Assembly (NCBI RefSeq): GCF_001904745.1
Contig: NZ_MRCD01000019.1
Coordinates: 1-64,000 of the forward strand
DNA length: 64,000 bases
Origin: Calothrix sp. HK-06
GTDB lineage: Bacteria; Cyanobacteriota; Cyanobacteriia; Cyanobacteriales; Nostocaceae
Reading direction: 5' to 3'
Part shown: piece by piece, positions 35,939 to 45,255 of the stretch
Numbering within the stretch: the first letter of the stretch is position 1
Layout: every line of letters starts with the position of its first letter
Made by a program: the position numbers and the translations under genes
Notes under the pieces: generated by a model
What the model saw: only the letters and a program-made list of their open reading frames with translations
The model's database searches: none
What the model was told of the DNA's origin: nothing

Positions 35939-36364
35939 TGCTTTGCCTTCATAATCTGGTTACTAGTGGTCTATGTCATTAAAATAACTAGTATTTATAT
36001 TTACCACAGAGACGCAGAGTACACAGAGAAGAGGGCAAGATTGGCAACGGATTATGAGCGGATGTAACGGATGGTTAATTTTAAATAACTAGATTTTGTT
36101 GTTTATAACTAATAACTTATTAGTTACATTTTTTGCCAGCATTGATAGCAACGTTAAATCAAAGCTATAATTGAATGTAAACATCTTCACTACAACAGTA
36201 AAATCCTGACATCCATTCTTGAAATGCTACAAAATTTTTGAGAGAATAGTAAAAAACTCTTTTCTCTCTTCCTCTGTGTATTCTGTGTAAGAGTGGTAAA
36301 TTCTAAGTGCTAGATAAGAAAGATATGCGCTAATTAGCATTCATAAATACTAGCTGGATGTATA
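35939..36364. other. Intergenic with dispersed repeats
   Basis: Positions 36002-36035 carry a CACAGAGACGCAGAGTACAC phrase that also appears, inverted, at about 36265 and 26654. Positions 36045-36110 are an inverted relative of 60650-60720 (GGATGTAACGGATGG core). No gene was seen. Confidence 0.6.
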
Positions 36365-36865
36365 TTATCCAAAAGTAGCGACTTGGTGAACTCGAATATT
36401 AGAAGCGCTAAAGTTTTCTGGTCCTTGCACTATCATTACTGAGCATGGAGCGTAATGGGTGACATAGTTACTTACACTACCCAAAATTAGTTCGCTCATT
36501 CCTGAAAGTCCGCGTCGTCCAATCACAATTAGTCCAGCTTCCCATGTTCTCGCGGTTTCACAGATAATATGTCCTGGTCTACCTAAAGTTTGGTAATATT
36601 CTGCTACTACAGAAGCTGCTATTGCTTCTTGAGTTAGAGACTTTAGTAAGTTTAGACCTGGTTTCTCAAATTCCTCCCAATGTTTTTTGTTTTCTGGGGT
36701 GTTTATTAAACTTAAGATACTTGGACTATCATTTTCATCTACTGATAGAACATGCAGTAGTTTTAAAGATGCTTTGGTGGCAAGCGCAAGATTAAGCGCT
36801 TCTCTAAAAACATGCTCGCTCATCTCATCGGAGCGATGGAGTGCTACTAAAATTTTACGAAACAT
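36365..36865 (-). CDS. Universal stress protein, UspA family
   Basis: This 166-residue single-domain UspA protein begins MFRKILVALHRSDEMSEHVF and ends with the nucleotide-binding motif GRRGLSGMSELILGSVSN, which has the G-x2-G-x9-G-S spacing of ATP-binding members, then APCSVMIVQ. USPs respond to ionic, osmotic and energy stress, and often partner membrane transporters. It lies downstream of the 918-residue ATPase gene on the same strand, with a hairpin repeat between them. Confidence 0.92.
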   Translation of the reverse strand: MFRKILVALHRSDEMSEHVFREALNLALATKASLKLLHVLSVDENDSPSILSLINTPENKKHWEEFEKPGLNLLKSLTQEAIAASVVAEYYQTLGRPGHIICETARTWEAGLIVIGRRGLSGMSELILGSVSNYVTHYAPCSVMIVQGPENFSASNIRVHQVATFG

Positions 36866-36892
36866 ACAAGTCTCAGAAAATAAATCTATTCG

Positions 36893-36964
36893 GGTTGTGG
36901 AATGGGCCTCAAAAGCCCGTTCCTTAGTTTGAATAAGGCGGGCAAAGATGCCCGCTCTACAAGA
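36893..36964. repeat. GGGC hairpin repeat pair
   Basis: GGAATGGGCCTCAAAAGCCC is followed by GGCGGGCAAAGATGCCCGC. An almost identical arrangement occurs at 51307-51387, also next to a P-type ATPase gene. Each half folds into a hairpin. Confidence 0.75.
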
Positions 36965-39721
36965 TTAGACCATGCTTGCAGCAACTGGTTTTTCCTCACT
37001 CATAGATTCAACTGTGTAGAAGGATTTTGTACTTGGTTCGTAAACCCATGCTATGCCTTCTGGATCTTGGGTCATGCTCCAATTAACAAAATTCTCTCTG
37101 GTGCGATAACGTGTTAATGTTTGGCTTGGTAATCCTAAGCGTTTTGCTAAGGCGCCTTGTTTGAGTTCCACACCCTTTTTAAAGAGCTTTTTTACTTCAA
37201 GGTTCATATTGTCCAACTCAGATAAAATAGCGTTGGCAGAATAACCGTTGGTTGAGTGACCGTTGGTAGAATGACCGTTGGTTGAGTGACCGTTGGTTGA
37301 GTGACCGTTGGTTGAGTGACCGTTAGTTGTAGATAGAGTGTCTTCTATTTCGGTATTGAAATTAGAGGAAACTATTACTACTTCTGTTTCAAACTGTTGT
37401 GGTTCGAGTGTAATGTGTTTGGGTTTGGTGTTTTGATGAGTAGCTTCATGTAGGCGCCGTTCTTCTTCTATAAGTTCGGCTGGATTGAGTCGATGTTGTA
37501 AAGGTGCAACTTCGCCAGGGCCTATAAGTGGACGTAAACCATTTAGTTCTGCCAAAATTGCAGTACCGTTGTTGATGACGACTGCCAAAAGTGGATCGAG
37601 GGCGAAGAAAATACCGCAGACCAATGCACCTAAGTTGGGACCTGCCACAATTGCTGTGTTTTGCCAAATGATATCCATTGCTTGTCGCGCACATTTAACT
37701 GCCATGATTAAACCGCGTAAATCGTCTTCCATTAAAACAACATCGGCAGTTTCTCTTGCAATGTCAGTTGCACCCGCAAAGGATATAGAGACATCGGCAT
37801 AGGCTAAAGCAGCAGAGTCATTAATACCATCTCCGCAGAATGCAACTGTTTTACCACTGTCATGCACTGCTTTGACGACTTCGACTTTCTTCTCAGGGAA
37901 AGCTTCCGCATAAACGTGTTTAGGCTCGATACCAAGATTATTTGCGATGGAGTCGGCAACTCGTTGTACGTCACCAGTAAGCATATGAACGGTTATGCCC
38001 ATTTCCTTTAGTTCTTGGATAACTTGCTTACTTTCTGGACGTGGTGGGTCACTGTAGCGAATTACGCCAAGTAGTTCACCGTCACCTGCAACGTAAACTA
38101 GCGATTGTCCACCTGCTTTTGCATCAGGATAACGAATGTCGTAAGCTTCTAAATCGATGTTTTCCTGCCTCATAAAGCGGGGACTACCGACAAGAATATT
38201 TATACCGTCAATTTTGGCAATTGCACCTAAACCAACTTTATATTCCCATTCTTCGCATTCCTTAAGCGCAACTCCTGTATCTTTAGCGTGGTGAACAATT
38301 GCTTCAGCTATTGGGTGTGTTAGACCTTTCTCTGCACTAGCGGCATAGCATAGAACTTCTTCTTTGCTAAAGCGTGTCATGATATCAATATCATTTACAC
38401 CTGCGTGACCTATTGTTAATGTTCCTGTCTTATCGCATACAACGGTGTCTATCTTCGCTAAAATTTCAATCGCGCGACCACTACGTATCAATACACCATT
38501 ACGTGCGGCATAGGTTAGTACTGACAGAATTGTTGTTGGGACTGATACCCGAATACCTGTACCAAAGTCTAAGGTTAAAAGTGCAATCGCTCTAGCTAAG
38601 TTGCCGCTGGCAAGACCAACACCTGCACCAATTAATAAGGTTGGAAGCACCATTTGGTTTGCCACTGCTGCTGCGTAGTTCTCTACACGGGTATCATGTA
38701 CAGGCGCCGCTTGCATTAAGTTGACAATTACACCAGCGCGTGTATTGTTACCAACTCGTTCAGCTAGGATAGTTAACGTTCCATCTACAAGTAATGTAGA
38801 TGCAAATACTTCTTCACCTATGGTGCGCGTTACAGGAACTGATTCACCAGTAAGTTTGCATTGATCGAGAATACCTGTACCTTCTGTTATTACACCATCA
38901 ATAGGAATTTGGTCACCAGGATAAACAATTACGTGGTCTCCAACGACTACTTGTTCGGTGGGAATTTCCACTACTTGCCCATCACGCAGTACAAATGCAG
39001 TTTTGCTCAAGCAATCTAATAAATCTAAAGATGCTCGCTCACTGCCTCGTGCCGTCATATCACGAATAGCTTCACCACCTTCTACTAAACCCAACATAAA
39101 TGATGGTGCAAAGAAGTGACCTGTGGCTGTGTGTAATGCAATTGCTAAACCATCTAAGAAATCAATTGTTAACTGACGTTCTTGCACAATAGCTTCCCAC
39201 GCTCGTTTAAATACTGGTATTGCACCAACAAATACAACTGCACCAACTAAAACAGGAGGAATTGGCGCCCCGGCCATGACTCCAAGCGAAAGTGCTAAAC
39301 CTGCTACAGGAAAACCTAAACGCTCAACAAAATCAACTTCATTATTGGCTTTTTCGTGCCCCTCTACGCTATGAACTGTAGGCGCCCATCCCATAGGAAC
39401 TTCAGCATTAGACGCTTGTTGAATTGCATCAAATAATTTTTCTTGAATCGTTGCAATCGCCACAGCAGTACATTCATAATTGTAATTAACAGTTAATGAA
39501 CTAGCTTGTGGGTTAATTTGAGATTCAGTGACAAAATTTTGTTTCTCTAAAACATATTTCAGTTGGTTTGCATATTCTTCGTCCCAAGCAAGAATCGGAA
39601 TGCGAATGCGAAACCGTCCTGGAACCCAGTGAACTACTTCGTAATATACAGTTTCAACGTGACTGGAGTATGTCTCAATAACTGTTCTTTCGAGCCTTTG
39701 AGCAGTAGTTTGAAGTGACAT
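36965..39721 (-). CDS. CoBaHMA-P1B-like P-type ATPase with repeat linker and HTH-like tail
   Basis: This 918-residue protein starts with a CoBaHMA/HMA_2-type domain at about 25-105 (PGRFRIRIPILAW, no CxxC). The P1B-type pump core follows, with TGESVPV intact, DKTGTLT with Asp430, the HP motif (THPIAEAIV), TGDVQRV and GDGINDSAAL. The P1B CPC metal site is absent: the helix reads LDFGTGIRVSVPTT. After the last helices comes a cytosolic extension with TNGHS repeats (about 796-831) and a terminal segment, GALAKRLGLPSQTLTRYR, that looks like a helix-turn-helix. It is catalytically intact by motifs but its substrate is unknown. It lies upstream of the UspA gene. Confidence 0.88.
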   Translation of the reverse strand: MSLQTTAQRLERTVIETYSSHVETVYYEVVHWVPGRFRIRIPILAWDEEYANQLKYVLEKQNFVTESQINPQASSLTVNYNYECTAVAIATIQEKLFDAIQQASNAEVPMGWAPTVHSVEGHEKANNEVDFVERLGFPVAGLALSLGVMAGAPIPPVLVGAVVFVGAIPVFKRAWEAIVQERQLTIDFLDGLAIALHTATGHFFAPSFMLGLVEGGEAIRDMTARGSERASLDLLDCLSKTAFVLRDGQVVEIPTEQVVVGDHVIVYPGDQIPIDGVITEGTGILDQCKLTGESVPVTRTIGEEVFASTLLVDGTLTILAERVGNNTRAGVIVNLMQAAPVHDTRVENYAAAVANQMVLPTLLIGAGVGLASGNLARAIALLTLDFGTGIRVSVPTTILSVLTYAARNGVLIRSGRAIEILAKIDTVVCDKTGTLTIGHAGVNDIDIMTRFSKEEVLCYAASAEKGLTHPIAEAIVHHAKDTGVALKECEEWEYKVGLGAIAKIDGINILVGSPRFMRQENIDLEAYDIRYPDAKAGGQSLVYVAGDGELLGVIRYSDPPRPESKQVIQELKEMGITVHMLTGDVQRVADSIANNLGIEPKHVYAEAFPEKKVEVVKAVHDSGKTVAFCGDGINDSAALAYADVSISFAGATDIARETADVVLMEDDLRGLIMAVKCARQAMDIIWQNTAIVAGPNLGALVCGIFFALDPLLAVVINNGTAILAELNGLRPLIGPGEVAPLQHRLNPAELIEEERRLHEATHQNTKPKHITLEPQQFETEVVIVSSNFNTEIEDTLSTTNGHSTNGHSTNGHSTNGHSTNGHSTNGYSANAILSELDNMNLEVKKLFKKGVELKQGALAKRLGLPSQTLTRYRTRENFVNWSMTQDPEGIAWVYEPSTKSFYTVESMSEEKPVAASMV
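37231..37335. repeat. 15-bp tandem repeat encoding TNGHS units
   Basis: About six or seven copies of CGTTGGTTGAGTGAC lie in frame within the ATPase gene and encode TNGHS on the minus strand. The unit is a multiple of three, so copy number can change without frameshift. Four copies are identical, which suggests recent slippage. Confidence 0.9.
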
Positions 39722-40211
39722 ATGACTATTAATCCGCTTAGAAGTGAATGGTTTGCATTTGGAGAAAATTGCACAGCAATAGAAACGTGCGTTGAATATT
39801 CTTAACTCTGCCTATTTAATAGCTCTAGAATATTTATCCTAAATTCAGGCGCATTGAAAAGTAATAAACAACTGTTTGCTAGCCCCTATACAGAGCAAAT
39901 GCTTGTGTAAATTTCAATTGGGAATTTTGATGATTGCAATTTCAAATCCTAATACTTCCCTCTAAATCACTACGTACCAAAATCTGATACATAGCTCTGA
40001 CTAAAAATATTTAGGTTACTAATCAATCAGGGAAGTATTTGCAATACAGAGTTGCTATTAGTTTAATGCTTCTGCTGCGATTATATTCATTGTACAGTAA
40101 ATTCTTTACAGAAATCAGAAAACTTTAGAAAACTAAATCACTTGAAGTTATATGTATTTATATTGAAATAAAGTCCTGATTAATGCAGAAATGACTGTAG
40201 CCTCGTTTTTT
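39722..40211. other. Intergenic upstream of the 918-residue ATPase
   Basis: This AT-rich stretch has no recognised gene or strong repeat. It should contain the ATPase promoter and the end of the Nif11 gene's transcript. Confidence 0.5.
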
Positions 40212-40436
40212 TCAAGAAAATTGCCTAATTAAGGTCAATAAGTTTTCTTTAATGTAAACTTCGACCTCTTTTGAGGTGAAGCTATAACCATATTCCCCGC
40301 CTAATTGTACAATTAACTTTACAAAACTGTCTCGGTCGGATGCACTTTTTAGCCTTTTTAGCAGAGGCGGGTTCTGCATCACCATTTGGTGAAATTGTTT
40401 GACGTGTTTTGACATATCTTGTCCCACTTCTTTCAT
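40212..40436 (-). CDS. Nif11 family small protein paired with an FGE gene
   Basis: This 74-residue protein has a Nif11-type domain from MSKHVKQFHQMVMQNPPLLK to YGYSFTSKEVEVYIKEN. There is no double-glycine leader site, no cysteine and no obvious core peptide after it. The ATG at 40436 overlaps the stop of the formylglycine-generating-enzyme-like gene by 4 nt (ATGA), so the two are coupled. A start at MSKH (40415) is possible too. It might be a recognition partner or substrate carrier for the upstream enzyme; this is inference from the overlap. Confidence 0.75.
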   Translation of the reverse strand: MKEVGQDMSKHVKQFHQMVMQNPPLLKRLKSASDRDSFVKLIVQLGGEYGYSFTSKEVEVYIKENLLTLIRQFS

Positions 40437-41905
40437 ACTGAGAACACTACTCGAAAACTAATACCGCTTCCTCCGTGGTTTGCTTCATCCCAGTGTCGTT
40501 GTGCTGAACGACATAAAGAGGGTAAGCAATACCAGGCGCCACCTCGCAAGAGACGACGATTTTGACTTCCTCCCTCCTCCCAAACAGAGCCATTATCGGG
40601 AGCTTCATGATAGTTGTCGTGCCAAGGGTCATAGCACCACTCCCACACATTGCCATGCATATCAACAAGTCCAAATGCATTTGCAATTTTGTAATTATCT
40701 ACTCTTACTGCTTGTTGACAATATTGACCCGGCGCCTCCAAGTTATATGTATAGTTACCATCATAATTTGCAAGGGTCGATGTAATAGTTTCGCCAAAGT
40801 GAAAGGGAGTTGAAGTACCAGCACGGCAAGCATATTCCCATTCAGCTTCGCTAGGCAGTCTGTAATTTCTTCCTGTGGCATGAGCCAGTCTTTCACAAAA
40901 TTCAACCGCATCATACCAGGACACTTGTTCTACAGGTTGATTGTCACCTTTAATATTAGATGGATCAGGATTAAGCGAACGATTAATAGTAGGCAAATTA
41001 GCAATTACTCGCCATTGTGACTGAGTAATAGGAAATCTGCTCATATAAAAAGGTTGGATTTTGACGAGATGCTGAGGTTCTTCATGAATTTCTCGTCCTT
41101 GCTCCGTCGTTTGAGAACCCATCCAAAATTCACCCTTTGGCAACTCAACAATTTCTAAATCAAAATCAAAATCAAAATCAAAATTTTCCAGCTTTTCTTG
41201 GAAATAAGAGACTTTATTTTGATAGCAATCTATTTGGTTTCCCCAAGCATCAACATTGACTATATAAATAGTCAATGTTTGCTTATTGATTGTTGAAGCT
41301 GGTACAACTTGAGGTTGAATGTCAACTATTTTTTTTTTCTCTTCTTCTTTTTTTTCCTCCTGAACTTGAGACTTAACTAATAAAACTGTTTCTATTGGAA
41401 CTTCAGCTTCCAAGTGGTTCTGCGCTTGTTTGACTTTTTCAAGTTCTGAACGCAAATGAATCAACTCTTGGTTTACTCGCTCTGACTGATAAAGCACGTT
41501 TGCTTGATTTGATTCTCTTTGTTGCAATGTTGCTAGAAGCTGATCATGGGTTTGATTTGCCTGTTCTAGCAATAAGCGCAGGTGTGTAAGGTCTAATTCC
41601 CTTTGATTAAGGTTTGTCTCAAATTGGTCGCGTGTTTGTTTTACTTGCTCTAACTCAGAACGAAGTTGGATTGTTGTTTGCTCTGTATCTTTGAGTTTGA
41701 GTTGAAACTGCTGTATTTGTTCTCGATAAAATTTGACGCTTGCCCATAGTGCTTGTGCCCATTCCAACCGAGTCTGCTCTTTGAGCATAACTTCTGGTAC
41801 TAAGCCTACAACTAGGGAGTATGGCTGAAGGTTCCAACCACAAAGTGAACAGTTATCAACTTTACCTACAACATATTTCGTTCGGCAAACAGGACATCGA
41901 GGCAT
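40433..41905 (-). CDS. Zinc-ribbon, coiled-coil, FGE-sulfatase (SUMF1) protein
   Basis: This 490-residue protein begins with a zinc ribbon (Cys4, Cys7, Cys19, Cys22), then a long coiled coil at about 55-170 rich in Gln, Glu and Leu, a linker with Lys/Glu runs, and a C-terminal formylglycine-generating-enzyme domain from about 255 (GEFWMGSQTTEQG, PSEAEWEYACRAG, DMHGNVWEWCYDPW). The pair Cys460-x4-Cys465 in GGAWYCLPSLCRSAQRHW has the spacing of the two copper-binding active-site cysteines of true FGE; many bacterial relatives lack the first. It may be an active oxidase. No sulfatase is nearby. Confidence 0.88.
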   Translation of the reverse strand: MPRCPVCRTKYVVGKVDNCSLCGWNLQPYSLVVGLVPEVMLKEQTRLEWAQALWASVKFYREQIQQFQLKLKDTEQTTIQLRSELEQVKQTRDQFETNLNQRELDLTHLRLLLEQANQTHDQLLATLQQRESNQANVLYQSERVNQELIHLRSELEKVKQAQNHLEAEVPIETVLLVKSQVQEEKKEEEKKKIVDIQPQVVPASTINKQTLTIYIVNVDAWGNQIDCYQNKVSYFQEKLENFDFDFDFDLEIVELPKGEFWMGSQTTEQGREIHEEPQHLVKIQPFYMSRFPITQSQWRVIANLPTINRSLNPDPSNIKGDNQPVEQVSWYDAVEFCERLAHATGRNYRLPSEAEWEYACRAGTSTPFHFGETITSTLANYDGNYTYNLEAPGQYCQQAVRVDNYKIANAFGLVDMHGNVWEWCYDPWHDNYHEAPDNGSVWEEGGSQNRRLLRGGAWYCLPSLCRSAQRHWDEANHGGSGISFRVVFSV

Positions 41906-42299
41906 ACTAATTTCCTCTGAACCTGAACCAGTATTTGCAATAATCTCAAAATTCGATATTGCAACTTAGTAACTATAGTACAACGCACATTTTCTAAATT
42001 TGGAAAATATGCAATAAAGCTTAAACTTCACTAAATACCGTGTGGGCGTGAAACTTAAGAATTTCTTCATCATGTGAACTATGTACTTAAGTATAAGGCT
42101 ATTTTTAACCTACAAGATCAATGTGGTTAACAAAACTTAACCTATAAATATAACCAAAGGATGATTAGCGGATGTAATGGATGTAATGATAGTGTTTTAC
42201 GAAATTGATTTTGATGGGTTGGTTAAACAACAAAACATGTAGAGACGCGATGTTCCTCGCGTCTCTACGTCTATCATATTTAATGACGGCGAACAACAA
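41906..42299. other. Intergenic between FGE gene and 753-residue ATPase
   Basis: This stretch contains a GGATGTAATGGATGTAATG phrase at about 42172 and the GTAGAGACGCG hairpin at 42239. No gene frame was recognised. Confidence 0.5.
42239..42268. repeat. GTAGAGACGCG hairpin repeat
   Basis: GTAGAGACGCGATGTTCCTC then GCGTCTCTAC is an inverted repeat just downstream of the 753-residue ATPase gene. The copy at 26215 is nearly its reverse complement. Confidence 0.85.
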
Positions 42300-44561
42300 T
42301 TAAACTGGACTAGGTGTTAAAGCTTCTATTCTTTTAGATAGAGAAGAAGGTTGAGGTGTAGGTGAAGATTTGACGGGTTCTGGGTTGGGAGTAGAGAAAC
42401 CACTTTCAAACAGAGGTCGGAAACTATTTAACTCAGCAACCAAAGCTGAACCGTTACTGATGATAACGCCTAATACTGGGTCGAAGGCAAATAAGACTCC
42501 TGCCAACACTACACCAATATTGGGAATGGCAATGAGCGCTGTATTTTGATAGACAATATCCATTGCTTGTTTGGCAATGGCGATAGCATCAGCGATACCA
42601 CGTAGGTCATCTTCTAATAATACTACATCGGCGGTTTCTCTAGCAATATCAATACCACTTGCAAAAGAAATAGAAACGTCAGCATGAGCTAAGGCAGCAG
42701 CATCATTTATTCCTTCACCAACAAAAGCAACGGTACGTTCCTGACTTTGAAGCTGTCGAATAAGTTCAACTTTTTGGTCAGGGAAGGATTCTGCATAAAC
42801 ATGGTTGTTTTTAATACCTAACTGTTCTGCAACATGATTCGCAACCCGTTTACTATCACCCGTTAACATAAAGGTCTCGTTTCCAAGGTTTTCTAAAGTA
42901 GTAATTACTTCGGCACTTTCTGCACGGGCTGGGTCTGTATATAAAATTACGCCAAGTAATTCGCCGCCTTTGGCAACATAGACTGTTGAGTAACTTCCTG
43001 TTTGTAATTGTGGATGATATTTATAGATGGGATTTAAATCAATACCTTCTTGAGAAATTAAACGATGACTTCCTGCCAAAATCTTTTCACCGCCAATTTC
43101 GGCGACTACACCAAAACCGATGCGATAATCCCATGCTGAACAAGGTTGAGTTTGAATACTTTGGGCTTCAGCACAACGCAAAATGGCGCCTGCGACAGGA
43201 TGGGTGTTACCTTGTTCTGCTGAGGCTGCAACTTGTAATACCTCAGTTGATGAAATAGTTGAACTTGCCGTTAAAATCTCTACAACTTCGGCGTTGCCTT
43301 GGGTAAGTGTTCCTGTTTTATCAAATACTACTGTATCTATTCGCGCTAACATTTCCAAAGCACGACCGCTACGAATATAAACTCCGTGCCGCGCGGCATA
43401 GGTAAGAGCAGCAATTATGGTAGAAGGTACGGCAATACGGATGTTATGACTAAAATCAAGATGCAGTGGCGCCAGCGACCGAGAAATATCCTGAGTCAAA
43501 GCAAAAATGGCGCCGCTTAACAACATGCTAGGAAGAATTGTGGCATCTGCAACTTTTGCGGCGTAGTCTTCAACACGAGTATCGTGAACTGGAGCGGACT
43601 GTAAAAGTTGTACTGTTAATCCAACGCGCGTATTTGAACCAAGTCGTTTTGTTAAAACGCTGATTTTACCTTCTAAAACTAATGTAGACGCATGAACTAC
43701 CTGCCCTTCTGAGCGAGATACTAAAGTAGATTCTCCTGTCAAGCGATGTTCGTCAATTAGTGCAGTTCCTCGCAGTACCCTGCCACTCACCGGAATTATT
43801 TCACCTGGATAAACAACAACGCGGTCTCCCTTTTGTACTTCTTTAAGTGGAACTAATACCTCAACTCCGTCGCGTTCTAAGCGAGCAAATTTATCCATGC
43901 TACTTAGCAAATCAAATACCTGTCGCTCTGATGCGCGCGCAGTGGCATCTCGAAGTGCATCTCCCGTATACATTAAACTCAGCATCAGCGATGGACCGAC
44001 AAAATCTCCTTTTAATGTATATAAACCTAGCCAAATAGCATCGAGAATATCAGAATCGAGGCGCCGTTCCTTGATTACTATTTCTATGATTCGACTTACG
44101 AAAGGAATTGCCGCAGTTGTAACTAAGGCGCCGAGTGCAATAGCTGGTATGGGCATGACCTGAGTTGATAGCACAGCCAAGCTCAAACTCAGAATGGGTA
44201 ATCCTAATCGTTCTATCCAGTCAATTTCTGGTCTAGATTCGGTTTTAATTGGCACAATACCCGCAGGAACTTCCGCTTCGCTTGCCTTTTCAATACACCT
44301 TAACAAGCTTGACTGAACGGTTGTAACTGGTACATCCGGGTCATAATTGACGATGAGCGAGCTAGATAACAAGCTAATACGGACACTAAGTACAAAATCA
44401 AAAGATTCAACTAGCCAAGTTAACTTACTCGCGTACTCTGGGTCAAAGGCTAGTCTTGATATGCGGATGCGAAACCGCTCTGAGGTAACGTGAATAATTT
44501 CGTAGTCTATTTTTGGCGATTGCTTTAGTATCAGAGCTTCATATTCCGGTAAGACTGGCAT
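42300..44561 (-). CDS. CoBaHMA-P1B-like P-type ATPase, GEGIND variant
   Basis: In this 753-residue protein, an N-terminal CoBaHMA/HMA_2-like domain at about 15-95 (SERFRIRISRLAF, no CxxC) precedes a P1B-type core with TGESTLV, DKTGTLT (Asp414), the HP motif (THPVAGAIL) and TGDSKRV. The CPC metal site is replaced by LDFSHNIRIAVPST. The hinge motif reads VGEGINDAAAL, where the canonical GDG aspartate is glutamate. The fold looks complete, but the altered hinge could lower activity. The short tail has only a Pro/Ser-rich segment, unlike the 918-residue relative. Substrate unknown. Confidence 0.86.
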   Translation of the reverse strand: MPVLPEYEALILKQSPKIDYEIIHVTSERFRIRISRLAFDPEYASKLTWLVESFDFVLSVRISLLSSSLIVNYDPDVPVTTVQSSLLRCIEKASEAEVPAGIVPIKTESRPEIDWIERLGLPILSLSLAVLSTQVMPIPAIALGALVTTAAIPFVSRIIEIVIKERRLDSDILDAIWLGLYTLKGDFVGPSLMLSLMYTGDALRDATARASERQVFDLLSSMDKFARLERDGVEVLVPLKEVQKGDRVVVYPGEIIPVSGRVLRGTALIDEHRLTGESTLVSRSEGQVVHASTLVLEGKISVLTKRLGSNTRVGLTVQLLQSAPVHDTRVEDYAAKVADATILPSMLLSGAIFALTQDISRSLAPLHLDFSHNIRIAVPSTIIAALTYAARHGVYIRSGRALEMLARIDTVVFDKTGTLTQGNAEVVEILTASSTISSTEVLQVAASAEQGNTHPVAGAILRCAEAQSIQTQPCSAWDYRIGFGVVAEIGGEKILAGSHRLISQEGIDLNPIYKYHPQLQTGSYSTVYVAKGGELLGVILYTDPARAESAEVITTLENLGNETFMLTGDSKRVANHVAEQLGIKNNHVYAESFPDQKVELIRQLQSQERTVAFVGEGINDAAALAHADVSISFASGIDIARETADVVLLEDDLRGIADAIAIAKQAMDIVYQNTALIAIPNIGVVLAGVLFAFDPVLGVIISNGSALVAELNSFRPLFESGFSTPNPEPVKSSPTPQPSSLSKRIEALTPSPV

Positions 44562-45255
44562 AAATTTCTGCCTCAGTAGTAGTACTAGCTTAACTTTTTG
44601 TTAGGAAAGAAAACATTTCATCATCAAATGTGAATCATTAAATTTTAAAAACGCTTGCTGTCGCTGTAAAAATATTATTGCGCTCGTGCGTTTAATGTGC
44701 GCTTCTACCTACAGTATGAAATATAAACCGGGTTTTTTCGTATAAACCCGGTTTCTTGAGTATTTAAATTTATTATATTGTGAGATATCTTAACTTATAT
44801 TTACATTGTTTGATATTTTGACATCTATCTTTCTACTGATAGAGGCGTTAAGCTAAAATTATCTTTATTATGGTTTCTATATGAAGGCTTGATGATTCAG
44901 AGTGTTTGTAATTTATTAATTTATTTTTTCTTTATAAGCACTTTCTCAGCAACTCTCATTTAAAAAATCAACTTTACTTACTTATAGCTGTTTAACCTGA
45001 GAGCGAAAGCTATGTAAGTTAACGCTTGGGGATTGATATTTCGTCCCCAAGTTAGATGCATGTGTGGAAAACTCGGCTATAATCAGCGATTCGACTTGAA
45101 TAAGGCAAAGATTTGATTTTAAAAGTCATTTCATATATAGTACTGAATTTAGATGAGTCTCGGATGTAACAGTCCAATATTTAAAAAAATCCAAAGAATA
45201 TCAAGCTTCTGGATTTGTTGTCTCTGTAGCGCCAGTTGATTATTTGGTAATTTTT
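44562..45255. other. Intergenic with CCGGG hairpin repeat (44723-44757)
   Basis: AAACCGGGTTTTTTCG and TATAAACCCGGTTTCTTGAG form an inverted pair. The rest is AT-rich with no recognised gene. Promoters of the divergent ATPase and ParB-type genes should both lie here. Confidence 0.6.

Noticed and set aside
37231-37335. CRISPR-like array of short repeats
   Set aside because: Units are 15 bp without spacers and lie in frame inside an ATPase gene, so this is a coding tandem repeat.
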